Below are positions 17,500 to 26,962 of a stretch of DNA of 64,000 bases, one piece after another. The notes under the pieces were generated by a model that was given only the letters and a program-made list of their open reading frames with translations, was not told the DNA's origin and did no database searches. The stretch is from Fuscovulum ytuae (lineage in GTDB: Bacteria; Pseudomonadota; Alphaproteobacteria; Rhodobacterales; Rhodobacteraceae), in NCBI RefSeq assembly GCF_029953595.1, contig NZ_CP124535.1, positions 2,711,001 to 2,775,000 of the forward strand, given 5' to 3'. The position numbers and the translations under genes were made by a program. How positions within the stretch are numbered: the stretch's first letter is position 1; each line of letters opens with the position of its first letter.

Positions 17500-18960
17500 C
17501 TAGCCGCGCCGCGCGCTTTCCACCAGCGCGTCGAAGCGGGCCTTCCTTGGGGCGAGGCGGGCGGCCAAGGCGGGGTCGGGGTCGATGGTGGCGCGCATCG
17601 GCAAGGGTGCGGCGAGGACATCGGGAGAGGCCCCCGCCGCGACGGCGGCAAGGCGCGCCGCGCCTGCCGGGCCGCCGATATCGGATCGTGCCGGCAGGGC
17701 GACGGATTCGCCGATGGCGGTGGCGATGAGGGCGGTCCAGAGGGCAGAACGGGTGCCACCGCCCACGGCGATGAACCGTTGGGGGATCGCCCCCACCTCG
17801 CGCTGGGCTGTGATGCAATCGGCGAATTGGAAAGCGACGCCTTCCATCGTGGCGTAGCCCATCATGGCGCGGTCGACGCCGGGATGCAGCCCTTCAAGCC
17901 GCCCCGTTGCCTGTGGGCGGTTGGCCGGGGTGCGGATGCCGGTGAGGCAGGGGAGGAAGACCGGCGCGGCATCGGTTTTGCGGGTATCCATCGCCTCGGC
18001 CTCACCCGCCAAGGCCGCGGCGGTGGTGGCGGAGAGGCGGGCGGTCCAGTCCAGCGCGGCGGTAGCGGACATGACGACACCCATGGAGAGGAACGTATCG
18101 GGCGCGGCATGGGCAGAGGTAAGGATGGCGCGCTGCGGGCCGGGGTGGAAGGTGGCATCGACGATGCAGGCGACACCCGAGGTGCCGATGGTGAGGACGG
18201 CATCGCCGGGGCGGGCCGCGCCTGCGCCCAAGGTGGAGGCCATGTTGTCGCCTGCGCCCGCCGCGACAGGGATGCCGGGTTTCATCCCCCAGCGGGCGGC
18301 CAGTTGGGGGCGGAGGCCGCCTGCCGCCTGCCATGCCTGCGTGAGGGGGGGAAGGTGGTCAGGGTTCCAGCCTGCGATTTCGCAAAGCTGGTGGTCCCAT
18401 TGCCCGGTGCGGCAATCCATCAATTGGGTGCCACCTGCATCGGTGGGTTCGGAGGCCACCTCGCCCGTCAGGGCAAGGCGGACGTAATCCTTGGTAAGCA
18501 GGAGCATGCGCGCGTCGCGCATCACCTGCGGTTCGTGCTTGGCCAGCCAGAGGAGTTTCGGCGCGGTGATGCCGGGGTCGGGCGTGCCGTTGGTGCGCTG
18601 GCCGATATCCGGGCAGCGTTGCAGAAGTTCGGCGCATTCGGTGATGCTGCGTTGATCGTTCCAGAGGATCGCGGGGCGCAGGGGTTTGTGGGACTTGTCG
18701 AGGAGGAGTGCGCAGAGCATCTGGCCTGACAGGCCTATGGCGGAGACGGCGGCCATTTCGCGGGGGGCAGAGGCGGCAAGGCGGTCGAGGCAGGACCAGA
18801 CGGCGGTGACCCAATCTTCGGCATCTTGTTCGGACCAGCCGACATAGGGGATCGACACGGCGATGGGCTGGGCTGCGTCGGCGAGCACGGTTTCGGCATC
18901 CTGCAGGATGACGGCCTTTACGCCCGATGTGCCAAGGTCGATGCCGATGGTCAGGGTCAT
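17500..18960 (-). CDS. FGGY-family carbohydrate kinase (xylulokinase-like)
   Basis: A 486-residue sugar or polyol kinase with the two-domain actin-like fold. IGIDLGTSGVKAVILQD is the phosphate-1 loop, VGWSEQDAEDW and IGLSGQMLCALLLD are xylulokinase-like motifs, and AILWNDQRS is the substrate loop. The C-terminal ADP-binding motif is FIAVGGGTRSALWTAL. It differs from the second kinase in this window (59763-61202), which sits in a true xylose operon: here SGQMLCALL replaces SGQMHGATL, so a different sugar or polyol is likely. It overlaps the upstream SorC regulator gene by four bases. Confidence 0.9.
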   Translation of the reverse strand: MTLTIGIDLGTSGVKAVILQDAETVLADAAQPIAVSIPYVGWSEQDAEDWVTAVWSCLDRLAASAPREMAAVSAIGLSGQMLCALLLDKSHKPLRPAILWNDQRSITECAELLQRCPDIGQRTNGTPDPGITAPKLLWLAKHEPQVMRDARMLLLTKDYVRLALTGEVASEPTDAGGTQLMDCRTGQWDHQLCEIAGWNPDHLPPLTQAWQAAGGLRPQLAARWGMKPGIPVAAGAGDNMASTLGAGAARPGDAVLTIGTSGVACIVDATFHPGPQRAILTSAHAAPDTFLSMGVVMSATAALDWTARLSATTAAALAGEAEAMDTRKTDAAPVFLPCLTGIRTPANRPQATGRLEGLHPGVDRAMMGYATMEGVAFQFADCITAQREVGAIPQRFIAVGGGTRSALWTALIATAIGESVALPARSDIGGPAGAARLAAVAAGASPDVLAAPLPMRATIDPDPALAARLAPRKARFDALVESARRG

Positions 18961-19922
18961 GCGGACACCAGCGCGCGGGCGGTGTTTTCTTCGGTTACGA
19001 AGGTATCGATCAGGCCAAGGCCAAGGATGGCGCGGCAGACGGGCACCTTATGCGCGCCGCCTGCGGCGAGGATGACATTAGGGATGCGGACCAGATCGGG
19101 GATGCCGATGCCAATGACCTTTTCGTTGATCGGGTGGTCGATGGGCCGCCCATTGGCGTCGATCACGGTGCCGAGAATATCGCCCACGCCGCCTGCGGCG
19201 CGCAGTTCATCGATCGACGTGCCGCTGGGCAGTGCGTCGCGCATCAGAAGCGAGCGTTTCGACAGATCGCCTGCCGCCATGGCCAGCGCATCGACGGCGC
19301 GGATGCGTTCGAGGATGTCGCGGAAGACATCGAGTTGCATGATCGTGTCGCGGCTTTCGGCGCTGCCTGCGTAAAGGGGGGCGGTGAAATAGCTGTGCTG
19401 CGCGCCGAGGAGGTCGGCCAGTCGGGTGGTGATTTCGAAACTGTTGAGGTCCGATCCGCGGGTGAGGCCGCCCATGACGGAGATCACCTCAAGATCCGGG
19501 CGTTCGATGGCGGCGAGGAAGCGGGTGGCGATGTTGAGCGTGCCGCCCCAAGACATGCCAAAGCTTTTCACGCCGGAGTCGGCGAGGGTTTCGGATAGAA
19601 GGTTGCCCAGCGCCGCGCCCGTGATCGTTTGCACGTCGCTTTCCTGTGCCGGAGCGGGCGCGACATAGGCCTGTTTCAGGCCGAATCTTTCGCAAAGCTG
19701 CTGTTCCAGATCGAAGCAGGCGGCGAAGGCGGTGTTGAAGGTGATGCGGACAAGGCCGATGCGGTGCGCCTCGGACAGGGCCTTGTTCACGCGGAGGCGG
19801 GTCGCGCCGAGTTTTTCGGCAACCTTTTCCTGTGTCAGGCCTTCGACGTAATAGGCCCAAGCCACCTGCGCGAGGAAGCGCTGTTCGGCGTCGATCTGCG
19901 GCAGTTTCGGGGCGCGCGCCAT
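18957..19922 (-). CDS. SorC/DeoR-family sugar-binding transcriptional regulator
   Basis: A 321-residue regulator. The N-terminal helix-turn-helix (LTQEKVAEKLGATRLRVNKAL, positions about 29-49) is split here for reading as LTQEKVAEKLG and TRLRVNKALSEA. The C-terminal sugar-phosphate-binding domain is related to phosphosugar isomerases: SFGMSWGGTLNIATRFL, VISVMGGLTRG and ILAAGGAHKVPVCRAIL. SorC regulators respond to a phosphorylated sugar made by the adjacent kinase, which fits the neighbour downstream. It probably controls both divergent operons of this locus from the 128-bp region at 23091-23218. It lies 10 bp after the permease gene. Confidence 0.9.
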   Translation of the reverse strand: MARAPKLPQIDAEQRFLAQVAWAYYVEGLTQEKVAEKLGATRLRVNKALSEAHRIGLVRITFNTAFAACFDLEQQLCERFGLKQAYVAPAPAQESDVQTITGAALGNLLSETLADSGVKSFGMSWGGTLNIATRFLAAIERPDLEVISVMGGLTRGSDLNSFEITTRLADLLGAQHSYFTAPLYAGSAESRDTIMQLDVFRDILERIRAVDALAMAAGDLSKRSLLMRDALPSGTSIDELRAAGGVGDILGTVIDANGRPIDHPINEKVIGIGIPDLVRIPNVILAAGGAHKVPVCRAILGLGLIDTFVTEENTARALVSA

Positions 19923-19932
19923 CCGTATCCTT

Positions 19933-20760
19933 TTACTTGACCGCGCCCATCGTGAGGCCGCGCACCAGATGTTTCGACGCGATCAGGGCGAAGATCAACA
20001 CCGGGATGACGATCAGCGTCGATGTGGCCATGATCTTTCCATAGGGCACATCGTAACCTTCCATGAAGGTGATCGCCATCGCGGGGGCGGTTTTCGCGGC
20101 CTTGGGCGCAAGGATGTAGGCGAAAAGCAGTTCGTTCCACGAGAAGATGAAGGAAAGGATGGAAGACACCGCCACGCCGGGCATGGCGAGGGGCAGGCAG
20201 ATGGAGCGGAAGATGCGCCATTGGGAGGCACCCTCTAGAAGCGCGGCCTCGTCCAATTCGCGCGGGATGGAGCGGAATTGATCGGTGCAGATCCAGATGA
20301 CGATGGGCAGGGTGAAGGTCAGATACATCAGGATCAGCGCGAGATGGGTGTCGCGCAGGCCAAGTTCGCGGCTAAGGAGGAAGACCGGGAAGGCAAGGAC
20401 GACGGGGCTGACGAAGCGGTTGGTGATGAACCAGAACCACAGGTCCTGTTTGCCGCGGAATTCAAAGCGGGCCAGCGCATAGGCGGCGGGTGTGCCAAGA
20501 AGAACGGCGAGCGTCGTGGTGCAGACGGCCACGATGATGGAATTGATGAGCGCGAAGCCGACGCGGTCTTCGAAGAGCACCTCCCAGTAGTTCGCCAGCG
20601 TGGGGGTAAAGACCCATGCGGGCGGGGATTGGAGGGCCACGACCTGTGTTTTCAGGCTGGTGGTGACCATCCAGTAAAAGGGGAAGATGCAGAACAGAAG
20701 GATCAGCAGCAGGAGCAGCCCTTCGGCCCAGAGCGCGCGGCGTTGCAGGGGGGCGGCCAT
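19933..20760 (-). CDS. CUT1-type sugar ABC transporter permease (MalG-like)
   Basis: A 275-residue inner-membrane permease with six predicted spans, beginning with LLLLLILLFCIFPFYWMV. The EAA loop that docks the ATPase is DEAALLEGASQWRIFRSICLP, read as EAALLEGASQWRIFR. TPAYALARFEFRG and the long conserved C-terminal region (SWNELLFAYIL) identify the MalG branch of the carbohydrate-uptake 1 class. It overlaps the partner permease gene by one base at 20760. The transported compound is unknown. Confidence 0.92.
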   Translation of the reverse strand: MAAPLQRRALWAEGLLLLLILLFCIFPFYWMVTTSLKTQVVALQSPPAWVFTPTLANYWEVLFEDRVGFALINSIIVAVCTTTLAVLLGTPAAYALARFEFRGKQDLWFWFITNRFVSPVVLAFPVFLLSRELGLRDTHLALILMYLTFTLPIVIWICTDQFRSIPRELDEAALLEGASQWRIFRSICLPLAMPGVAVSSILSFIFSWNELLFAYILAPKAAKTAPAMAITFMEGYDVPYGKIMATSTLIVIPVLIFALIASKHLVRGLTMGAVK

Positions 20761-21638
20761 CAGTTCACCTCGCGGTAGAAGAAGCGGATGTAGAGCCGGG
20801 CGAGGAAGATGGTGATCGCCAGCATGATGATCGCCTGCGCCGAGGCGAGGCCGATGTCGAATTGCCGGTTGCCGACGCGTTCGATCAGGACGGCGATGAA
20901 TTCGGTGGCCGATCCGGGGCCACCGCGCGTCATCGTAAAGGGCATGTCAAAGAGTTTCAGCGTATCGGCGGTGCGCAGGATCAAGACGGCGACAAGGGAC
21001 GGGATGAGGAAGGGCAGTTGCACATAGCGCAGGACGGTCCATTGGGATTTCGTCTCTAACATGGCCGCTTCTTCGATTTCCGGCGGGACGGTGGAGAGGC
21101 CCGCCAGCAGGACGAGGGCCACGAAGGGCGTCCATTGCCAGATGTCCCAGATGATGACGGCGATGAAGGCGTTGGTGGGATCGCCGATGAAGTTGATGGC
21201 ATCAATGCCGATCCAGCCAAGCATCTGGTTTATCACACCGTATTTCTGGTTCAGCATGACCTGCGCCAGAAGACCCACGACGGCATAGGTCGTGGCCATG
21301 GGCAGCACCAGCGACAGGCGGGCGAGCGTCTTGAAAAAGGTTAGGCCGGGGCGGTGCAGGACGATGGCGATCAAGAGGCCCAAGGCGATCTGGATCGGGA
21401 CCGAGATCAGGAAGAGGGTCGCGGTGCGGCCCATTGCCTGCCAGAAGGTGGGATCGGTCAACACCTCGGCATAGTTGGAGAGGCCGACGAATTTCGTCTG
21501 CGCCTGTTTGGTGAGGTTGAAGTTGTGAAGGCTTTTCCAGACCGCATAGAGCAGGGGCACGATCCCCACGATAAGCAAGGCGGCGACGGCAGGGCCGAGA
21601 AAGGCGAAGATCGTCTTGCGGCGCACATGAGCGGTCAT
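20760..21638 (-). CDS. CUT1-type sugar ABC transporter permease (MalF-like)
   Basis: A 292-residue permease with six predicted spans. LLIVGIVPLLYAVWKSLHNF is the first span, and the EAA motif is EEAAMLETKSQWTVLRYVQLP (read in parts). FKTLARLSLVLPMATTYAVV and GGPGSATEFIAVLI are typical of the MalF/UgpA branch. It is the first permease gene after the substrate-binding protein, and the 114-bp gap between them holds a perfect 10-bp hairpin. It pairs with the MalG-like permease that overlaps its end. Confidence 0.92.
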   Translation of the reverse strand: MTAHVRRKTIFAFLGPAVAALLIVGIVPLLYAVWKSLHNFNLTKQAQTKFVGLSNYAEVLTDPTFWQAMGRTATLFLISVPIQIALGLLIAIVLHRPGLTFFKTLARLSLVLPMATTYAVVGLLAQVMLNQKYGVINQMLGWIGIDAINFIGDPTNAFIAVIIWDIWQWTPFVALVLLAGLSTVPPEIEEAAMLETKSQWTVLRYVQLPFLIPSLVAVLILRTADTLKLFDMPFTMTRGGPGSATEFIAVLIERVGNRQFDIGLASAQAIIMLAITIFLARLYIRFFYREVN

Positions 21639-21661
21639 GAAGCGGGGTCCTTCTGCGAGAT

Positions 21662-21688
21662 GTCCCCGGCCCTTGTAAGGCCGGGGAC
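21662..21688 (-). terminator. intra-operon hairpin after the sugar-binding protein gene
   Basis: GTCCCCGGCC (21662-21671) pairs perfectly with GGCCGGGGAC (21679-21688) around a 7-base loop. No T-tract follows on the minus strand, so it may slow 3' decay of the upstream binding-protein message or cause partial termination. An analogous 12-bp stem follows xylF at 63475. Confidence 0.7.
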
Positions 21689-21752
21689 GGATGCGCCGTC
21701 ACGGGAGCATGGGCGCATCATTTTGCCAGTCTGACAGGTGGCTGCGCCAGCC

Positions 21753-23090
21753 TTATTGAGCCAGCGGCTTTTTGCCGTCGTAATAGCCCGCTTCGGCGAG
21801 GACCGCTTCCATCTGTTCGCCGATGGTCTTGGCACCTTCTTCGATGCTGACTTCGCCCAGCATCATCTTGGTGCCCCATTCCTGAACGATTTCAGTGATC
21901 GAGGGCCATTCGGCGAAGCGCGGACGGAATTCCGGCACGCCATCCTGCCAAGATTCGACCAGCGCCGGGATGAACTTGTAGGTCGCGGCAAGGGCCGGGT
22001 CGGCATAGGCCGATTGACGGGCCGGGACGCCGCCCATTTCCAGATAGCGCCCGGCATTGGCGGCCGAGGTGACCCACTGGATGAAGAGCCAGCCAGCGGC
22101 CTGTTCCGCCTCGTCGGCCTGCGACGCGACGGCGAGGGAGAAGCCGCCCAGCGCGGGCTTGCGGCCTGCGGGGCCGGTCGGTTCGGGGGCGATTTCGACG
22201 CAATCGGCCACGGTCGAGGTTTCGGGGTTCACCACGGTGGAATAGAAGGCCGACCATTCGGTGATCATCGCCACATCGCCCTGCGCGAAGGCGTTGACGG
22301 TTTCGGCATGGTCATAAGCGACGATGCCTTCGGGCATGAATTTCATCAGGTCCTGACGGAACTGAAGGCCCGCCTGCGATTCGGGTGACAGAAGGTTCGA
22401 CCGGAATTCGGCGTTCAGGAAGGACCCGCCGAAGGGCCAGAGGAAGCGGGCGAAGCTGTCTGCCGACTGGGTTTCGTTCCGCTTGGATTGCAGGGCATAG
22501 GCGTATTTGCCGTCTTTGGTCAGGGCGGGGCCGTAGGTATCCATCACCTCTTGCCAGGTGGCCGGAGGTTTATCGAAACCGGCGGCCTCCAACATGCAGC
22601 GGTTGTAGAAGAGAAGGCCCGAATAGTTATCGAAGGGCAGGCCGTAATTCACCCCGTTCCACGACCCGAAGGCGTTCAGGACGAGGGGGAAGAAATCGTC
22701 CATGTTCAGCGCCGGATCGGCGAGGTCCGGGTTGTTGATGAAGGTTTCGGACGGCACGACCCAGCCGTTTTCGGCAAAGTTGCCCATCCAGACGAGGTCG
22801 ATCAGCGCGATATCAAGATCGCCGCCCGCGACGAAATCGCGGACCTGTTCGCCCAGCGCGTTTTCATAGGGAACGACGGTGTAATTGACCTTGATCCCGG
22901 TCGCGGCCTCGAATTCCGGCAGCATCTGGATCGCGGCGTTGTAGCCCGGACGATCGAGGAAGAGCACCTCGAGTTCCGTGCCGGCATAGGGTTTGGCGGC
23001 TTCTTCCAGCGACCAGGCATTGGCTTGGGCGCCCAGTGCAAGCGTGGATGCGGCAAGCGCCAGCGCACTGACGTGCATCTTGAGTTTCAT
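21753..23090 (-). CDS. extracellular sugar-binding protein of the CUT1 ABC transporter
   Basis: A 445-residue periplasmic solute-binding protein. The signal peptide is MKLKMHVSALALAASTLALG with likely cleavage after AQANA. The mature protein follows the family 1 (MalE/UgpB) pattern: ELEVLFLDRPGYNAAIQML, GIKVNYTVVPYENALGEQV, WNGVNYGLPFDNYSGLLFYN and PALGGFSLAVASQADEA. GGAGG lies seven bases before the start. It is the first gene of the leftward operon and diverges from the ATPase gene. Ligand specificity cannot be read; the associated enzymes point to a sugar or polyol. Confidence 0.92.
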   Translation of the reverse strand: MKLKMHVSALALAASTLALGAQANAWSLEEAAKPYAGTELEVLFLDRPGYNAAIQMLPEFEAATGIKVNYTVVPYENALGEQVRDFVAGGDLDIALIDLVWMGNFAENGWVVPSETFINNPDLADPALNMDDFFPLVLNAFGSWNGVNYGLPFDNYSGLLFYNRCMLEAAGFDKPPATWQEVMDTYGPALTKDGKYAYALQSKRNETQSADSFARFLWPFGGSFLNAEFRSNLLSPESQAGLQFRQDLMKFMPEGIVAYDHAETVNAFAQGDVAMITEWSAFYSTVVNPETSTVADCVEIAPEPTGPAGRKPALGGFSLAVASQADEAEQAAGWLFIQWVTSAANAGRYLEMGGVPARQSAYADPALAATYKFIPALVESWQDGVPEFRPRFAEWPSITEIVQEWGTKMMLGEVSIEEGAKTIGEQMEAVLAEAGYYDGKKPLAQ

Positions 23091-23218
23091 CTTTTTTCCT
23101 CCCAGCGGGTTAAGCGTTTGAACCGTTGACTTCCATTTGTAACGCCTAGCATATAAATGTATCGCAAGCGCATCCTGTCAACCGGGAAAAATGCGCGGCA
23201 GGAACGGGAGGGCGGCGG
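23091..23218. promoter_or_regulatory. divergent promoter region of the two sugar operons
   Basis: 128 bp between the binding-protein and ATPase starts. It is AT-richer than the surroundings, with TTGACT at about 23126 and the sequence catataaatgtatcgc near 23150. Both transcription units start here, so the SorC regulator probably binds in it; I found no convincing palindrome to name as the operator. Confidence 0.55.
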
Positions 23219-24283
23219 ATGGCCGAGGTGAAGCTGGTCGGGGTGGACAAGTTCTATGGGGCGCAGCAGGCGCTGCATGGGGTTTCTCTGGACATTGCCG
23301 ATGGCGAATTCGTCGTCTTTGTGGGGCCTTCGGGATGTGGGAAGTCCACGCTGCTGCGATCCATTGCGGGGCTTGAGTCGATTTCGGGCGGGACGGTTTC
23401 TATCGGTGGGCGGGATGTGACAGCCCTTGCGCCATCCGAACGAGACGTGGCGATGGTGTTTCAGTCCTATGCCCTTTATCCGCACATGACGGTGCGCGAG
23501 AACATGGATTTCGGAATGAAAATCAACAACTTCACCCCAGCAGACCGGGAGCGGCGAATCGCCGAGGCGGCGCGGGTGTTGCAGTTGGAGCCCTATCTGG
23601 ACCGCAAGCCTGCGCATCTGTCTGGCGGGCAGCGGCAGCGGGTGGCGATCGGGCGGGCCATTGTGAAGCAGCCGAAGGTGTTTCTGTTCGACGAACCCCT
23701 ATCGAACCTTGATGCCAAGCTGCGTGTGCAGATGCGGGTCGAGTTGGAGGCGCTGCATTCGGAACTGAAGGCCACGATGATCTATGTGACCCATGATCAG
23801 GTCGAGGCGATGACCATGGCCGACAAGATCGTGGTCCTGAACGCGGGGCGGGTGGAGCAGGTGGGGCAGCCGATGGACCTGTATCATCGGCCGCGCACCG
23901 AATTCGTGGCGGGGTTCATCGGCGCGCCGAGCATGAATTTCCTCGATATCCGGTCCGAGGGCGGTCGCGTCGCCTGCGGGGAGACGGTGATCGGGACAGC
24001 CGCACCCGTGCCGGGCGCGGTGCGGCTGGGGATCAGGCCCGAACATATGGGGCTGGTGGCCCCCGGCGCGGGCGAGATGGATGGGACGGTCATCCTGCGA
24101 GAGACGCTTGGGGGCGATGCCTATCTTTATGTGCAGACGGCTGGCGGGCAGATGGTGGTGCGGGCCGAGGGCGATACCGCGCTGGATCATGGGGCGACGG
24201 TGGGGTTGTCCTTTCCGGCGCATCGCATCCATCTTTTCGGGGCAGATGGCGTGACGCTGTCTTCGGGGGGCGTGGCGGCATGA
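23219..24283 (+). CDS. sugar ABC transporter ATPase (MalK/UgpC type)
   Basis: A 354-residue ATPase that powers the CUT1 importer encoded on the other strand. Walker A is GPSGCGKSTLLR near residue 37, the Q-loop FQSYALYPHMTV, the signature LSGGQRQRVAIGRA and Walker B KVFLFDEPLSNLDAK, then the H-loop in IYVTHDQVEAM. The C-terminal about 110 residues form the OB-like regulatory domain (AVRLGIRPEHMGLV). GGGAGG lies seven bases before the ATG. The gene heads the rightward operon and overlaps the next gene by four bases (ATGA). Confidence 0.95.
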   Translation: MAEVKLVGVDKFYGAQQALHGVSLDIADGEFVVFVGPSGCGKSTLLRSIAGLESISGGTVSIGGRDVTALAPSERDVAMVFQSYALYPHMTVRENMDFGMKINNFTPADRERRIAEAARVLQLEPYLDRKPAHLSGGQRQRVAIGRAIVKQPKVFLFDEPLSNLDAKLRVQMRVELEALHSELKATMIYVTHDQVEAMTMADKIVVLNAGRVEQVGQPMDLYHRPRTEFVAGFIGAPSMNFLDIRSEGGRVACGETVIGTAAPVPGAVRLGIRPEHMGLVAPGAGEMDGTVILRETLGGDAYLYVQTAGGQMVVRAEGDTALDHGATVGLSFPAHRIHLFGADGVTLSSGGVAA

Positions 24284-25629
24284 CGGCGGCGGCACTTATT
24301 GCAGGGGCGGTGGCGAAATCGGCCACAGTGGCAGAGGTGCTGGTGGGGCGCGGGGTTCTGGCGCAGACGGGGGCGTTGTTTCGGCGGCAGTTCGGGGATG
24401 GGCCTGCCTGCGTCATCGCCGATGAAAATACCTGGATTGCGGCAGGGGCTGCGGTTGAGGCGTCGCTGAAGGCGGCGGGTGTGGCGGTCAGGCATCACGT
24501 GATGCCGGGGCGGCCCCGGTTGAAGTCAACGGTCGATTTGGCCAACAGCCTGCGCGATGTGCTGGCGGTGGATCAGGCGGTTCCGGTGGCGGTAGGGTCG
24601 GGCGTGATCAACGATGTGGTCAAACACGCGGCCTTTGGCCTGCGGCGCGATTATCTATGCGTGGGCACGGCGGCGAGCATGGATGGCTATACCTCGGCCG
24701 GGTCGCCGCTTTCGGATAAGGGGTTCAAGAAGACGATCCAGTGCCGCCCCGCAAAAGCGGTGATCGGCGATCTGGATGTGATCGCCGCAGCCCCTGCCGA
24801 GATGACGGGGTGGGGATATGGTGACCTAGCGGGCAAGGTGCCTGCGGGGGGCGATTGGATCATCGCTGATGCGCTGGGCATCGAGGCGGTGGATGATGTG
24901 GCATGGCCCTTGGTGCAAGGCGGACTGCGTGGATGGCTTGGGGCGCCAGAGGCAGTTGCCGCCGGGGATGCGGCGGCGCTGGAGGGGTTGTTCACCGGGC
25001 TGACGCTGGTGGGTTTGGCGATGGAGTTGCATGGGTCGTCGCGGCCCGCTTCGGGTGCCGATCACCAGATCGCGCATCTGTGGGAGATGGACGATCTGAA
25101 ATTCGGCGGCGAACGGGTAAGCCATGGGGCCTGTGTGGCAGTGGGCTGCGTGATGGCGCTGCGGCTGTTTGACTGGCTGCTGGGGCAGGATATGACGCGG
25201 CTGGATGTGGCGGCGGCGGTGGCGGCGGCCCCCTCGCTTGGTGTGAAAATCGCGGCCATCCATGCGGCCTTTGGCCCTGGCGAGATTGCCGCGCGGGCTG
25301 TGGAAGAGGTGCGGGCCAAACATGTGGAAGGCGCGAACCTGCGCGCGCGGTTGGAGCGTGTGCGGGAGGGTTGGCCCCTTCTGGCAGAGCGGTTGAGGGC
25401 GCAGGTGATGGCACCTGATCTGATGGTGGGCATGCTGCATCGTGCGGGCGCGCCTGCCGAGGCGGCGGAGATTGGGGTGGGGCGGGATTACCTCCGCCGG
25501 ACGACCCTGAACGCGCGGTTCCTGCGCAGCCGATACACGGTGCTGGATTTGCTGGAAGAATGCGGGATGCTGGAGGCGGCGGTGGAGGCATCCTTGCCTT
25601 TGCCCGCGCGGAAGGAGGGGCGCGCATGA
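24280..25629 (+). CDS. glycerol-1-phosphate dehydrogenase-like (AraM/EgsA family) enzyme
   Basis: A 449-residue member of the iron/zinc-dependent alcohol dehydrogenase superfamily, closest by motif to AraM and archaeal sn-glycerol-1-phosphate dehydrogenase. The nucleotide site is [14 protein letters not shown], followed by [13 protein letters not shown]. Metal ligands are expected in GYGDLAGK (Asp), [11 protein letters not shown] (His) and [11 protein letters not shown] (His). In this context it probably oxidises a polyol phosphate rather than making archaeal lipids, since no lipid gene is near and it sits in a transport-kinase operon. The C-terminus is longer than in AraM. Both ends overlap neighbours by four bases. 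Confidence 0.8.
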   Translation: MTAAALIAGAVAKSATVAEVLVGRGVLAQTGALFRRQFGDGPACVIADENTWIAAGAAVEASLKAAGVAVRHHVMPGRPRLKSTVDLANSLRDVLAVDQAVPVAVGSGVINDVVKHAAFGLRRDYLCVGTAASMDGYTSAGSPLSDKGFKKTIQCRPAKAVIGDLDVIAAAPAEMTGWGYGDLAGKVPAGGDWIIADALGIEAVDDVAWPLVQGGLRGWLGAPEAVAAGDAAALEGLFTGLTLVGLAMELHGSSRPASGADHQIAHLWEMDDLKFGGERVSHGACVAVGCVMALRLFDWLLGQDMTRLDVAAAVAAAPSLGVKIAAIHAAFGPGEIAARAVEEVRAKHVEGANLRARLERVREGWPLLAERLRAQVMAPDLMVGMLHRAGAPAEAAEIGVGRDYLRRTTLNARFLRSRYTVLDLLEECGMLEAAVEASLPLPARKEGRA

Positions 25630-26186
25630 GTTACGCAGAGCAGGTGGCGCGCGCGGCAGACGAGCTGCGCGCAGCGGCGGCGGGGGTGGACCCTTCGGCG
25701 CTGGCGGGAATGGTAGAGGACTTGGCGGGTGCAGGGCGCGTGGTCTGCTATGGCGTCGGGCGCGAGGGCCTGATGATGCGGGCGCTGGCGATGCGGCTGT
25801 ATCACATGGGGCTGGATGCGCATGTGGTGGGGGATATGTCCTGCCCGCCTGTGGGCGCGGGTGATCTGTTGGTTGTCAGCGCGGGGCCGGGGGCGTTTTC
25901 CACAGTGCTGGGCCTGATGGGGGTGGCCAAGGGTGCAGGCGCGCGGGTGGCCTGCGTCACGGCGCAACCCGGTGGGGCGGTGCCACAGGGGGCGGATCGG
26001 GTGCTGATGATCCCGGCGCAGACGATGGCGGATGACACGGGGCCACGCGTGGCGAGCGTGCTGCCGATGGGATCGCTGTTTGAAGGGGCGCAGTATCTGG
26101 TGTTCGAGATGCTGATCCTGATGCTGCGGGATCGGTTGGGGGTTTCGCCCGAGGCGATGCGCGACCGGCATACGAATCTGGAGTGA
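25626..26186 (+). CDS. SIS-domain sugar-phosphate isomerase-like protein
   Basis: A 186-residue single SIS domain, similar in size and pattern to 6-phospho-3-hexuloisomerase. The fold motifs are [39 protein letters not shown] (the phosphate-binding Ser cluster region), [12 protein letters not shown] and [17 protein letters not shown]. The start overlaps the dehydrogenase stop by four bases, and the stop is six bases before the next gene, so it is tightly coupled. It probably interconverts aldose and ketose phosphates in the pathway. The exact substrate is unknown, and no hexulose-phosphate synthase gene accompanies it. Confidence 0.82.
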   Translation: MSYAEQVARAADELRAAAAGVDPSALAGMVEDLAGAGRVVCYGVGREGLMMRALAMRLYHMGLDAHVVGDMSCPPVGAGDLLVVSAGPGAFSTVLGLMGVAKGAGARVACVTAQPGGAVPQGADRVLMIPAQTMADDTGPRVASVLPMGSLFEGAQYLVFEMLILMLRDRLGVSPEAMRDRHTNLE

Positions 26187-26191
26187 CGGGC

Positions 26192-26962
26192 ATGGCCGAA
26201 TGGGAAGCGCGGTTTTCGCTGGCCGGGCGCAAGGCGCTGGTTACCGGGGCGTCGAAGGGGATCGGGTTCGAGATTTGCAAGGTCTTTGCCGATGCCGGGG
26301 CGGATATCGTGGCAGTGGCGCGGGACACGGCCGGGTTGCTGGAGGTGAAGCGCGAGGTAGAGGCGCGGGGGCGTCGCTGTCTGGTGATCGAGGCAGAGAT
26401 GGGCACGGCGGATGGCCCCGTTACGGCTGCGCGTGAGGCGTTGGAGGCCTGGGGGACCATTGATATCCTTGTGAACAACGCGGCGATTGCGCGGATCGCG
26501 CCTGCGGTGGAGTTGTCGCTGGCCGATTGGGATGAAACGATGGCGGTGAATGTGCGCGCGCCGTTTCTTTTGGCGCAGACGCTTGGCCCCGCGATGATTG
26601 CGCAGCGCTGGGGGAAGGTGATCAACATTTCGTCCCAGACGGGGGTGATCGCGCTGGATGACCATGCGGCCTATGCGACGTCAAAGGGGGCGTTGAATGC
26701 GCTGACCAAATCGCTCTGCGCGGAATGGGCGCGGCATAATGTGCAGGTCAATGCCATTTGCCCGACGGTGATCCTGACGCCGATGGGCAAGGCGGTTTGG
26801 GGGCCCGAGGAAAAGGGCGGGCCGATGCGTGCCGCCACGCCCGCGCGACGGTTTGGTGAGACGGTGGAAGTGGCGGATATGGCGCTGTATCTGGCCTCGC
26901 CCGCATCGGGGTTGGTGAATGGGGCGATCCTGATGATCGAGGGGGGCTATTCCAGTGTCTGA
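26192..26962 (+). CDS. short-chain dehydrogenase/reductase (polyol/sugar type)
   Basis: A 256-residue classical SDR. ALVTGASKGIGFEICKVF is the dinucleotide-binding motif TGxxxGIG, DILVNNAAIARIAP the NNA motif, and VINISSQTGVIALDDHAAYATSKGAL (Ser...Tyr-x3-Lys) the catalytic site, read in parts. PTVILTPMGKAVWG and LVNGAILMIEGGYSS close the protein. It resembles D-threitol/L-xylulose-type dehydrogenases. The ATG at 26192 was chosen because GGAG lies eight bases before it; GTG at 26183 is an alternative. It overlaps the HAD gene by eight bases. Confidence 0.88.
   Translation: MAEWEARFSLAGRKALVTGASKGIGFEICKVFADAGADIVAVARDTAGLLEVKREVEARGRRCLVIEAEMGTADGPVTAAREALEAWGTIDILVNNAAIARIAPAVELSLADWDETMAVNVRAPFLLAQTLGPAMIAQRWGKVINISSQTGVIALDDHAAYATSKGALNALTKSLCAEWARHNVQVNAICPTVILTPMGKAVWGPEEKGGPMRAATPARRFGETVEVADMALYLASPASGLVNGAILMIEGGYSSV

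Noticed and set aside
17080-18729. 549-codon plus-strand open frame
   Set aside because: Antisense to the nuclease and FGGY kinase genes, both of which have full motif sets; Gly/Arg/Ala-rich shadow.
24280-25629. Archaeal-type lipid synthesis role for the glycerol-1-phosphate-dehydrogenase-like gene
   Set aside because: No geranylgeranylglyceryl-phosphate synthase or lipid gene is near, and the gene is embedded in a transporter/kinase operon.
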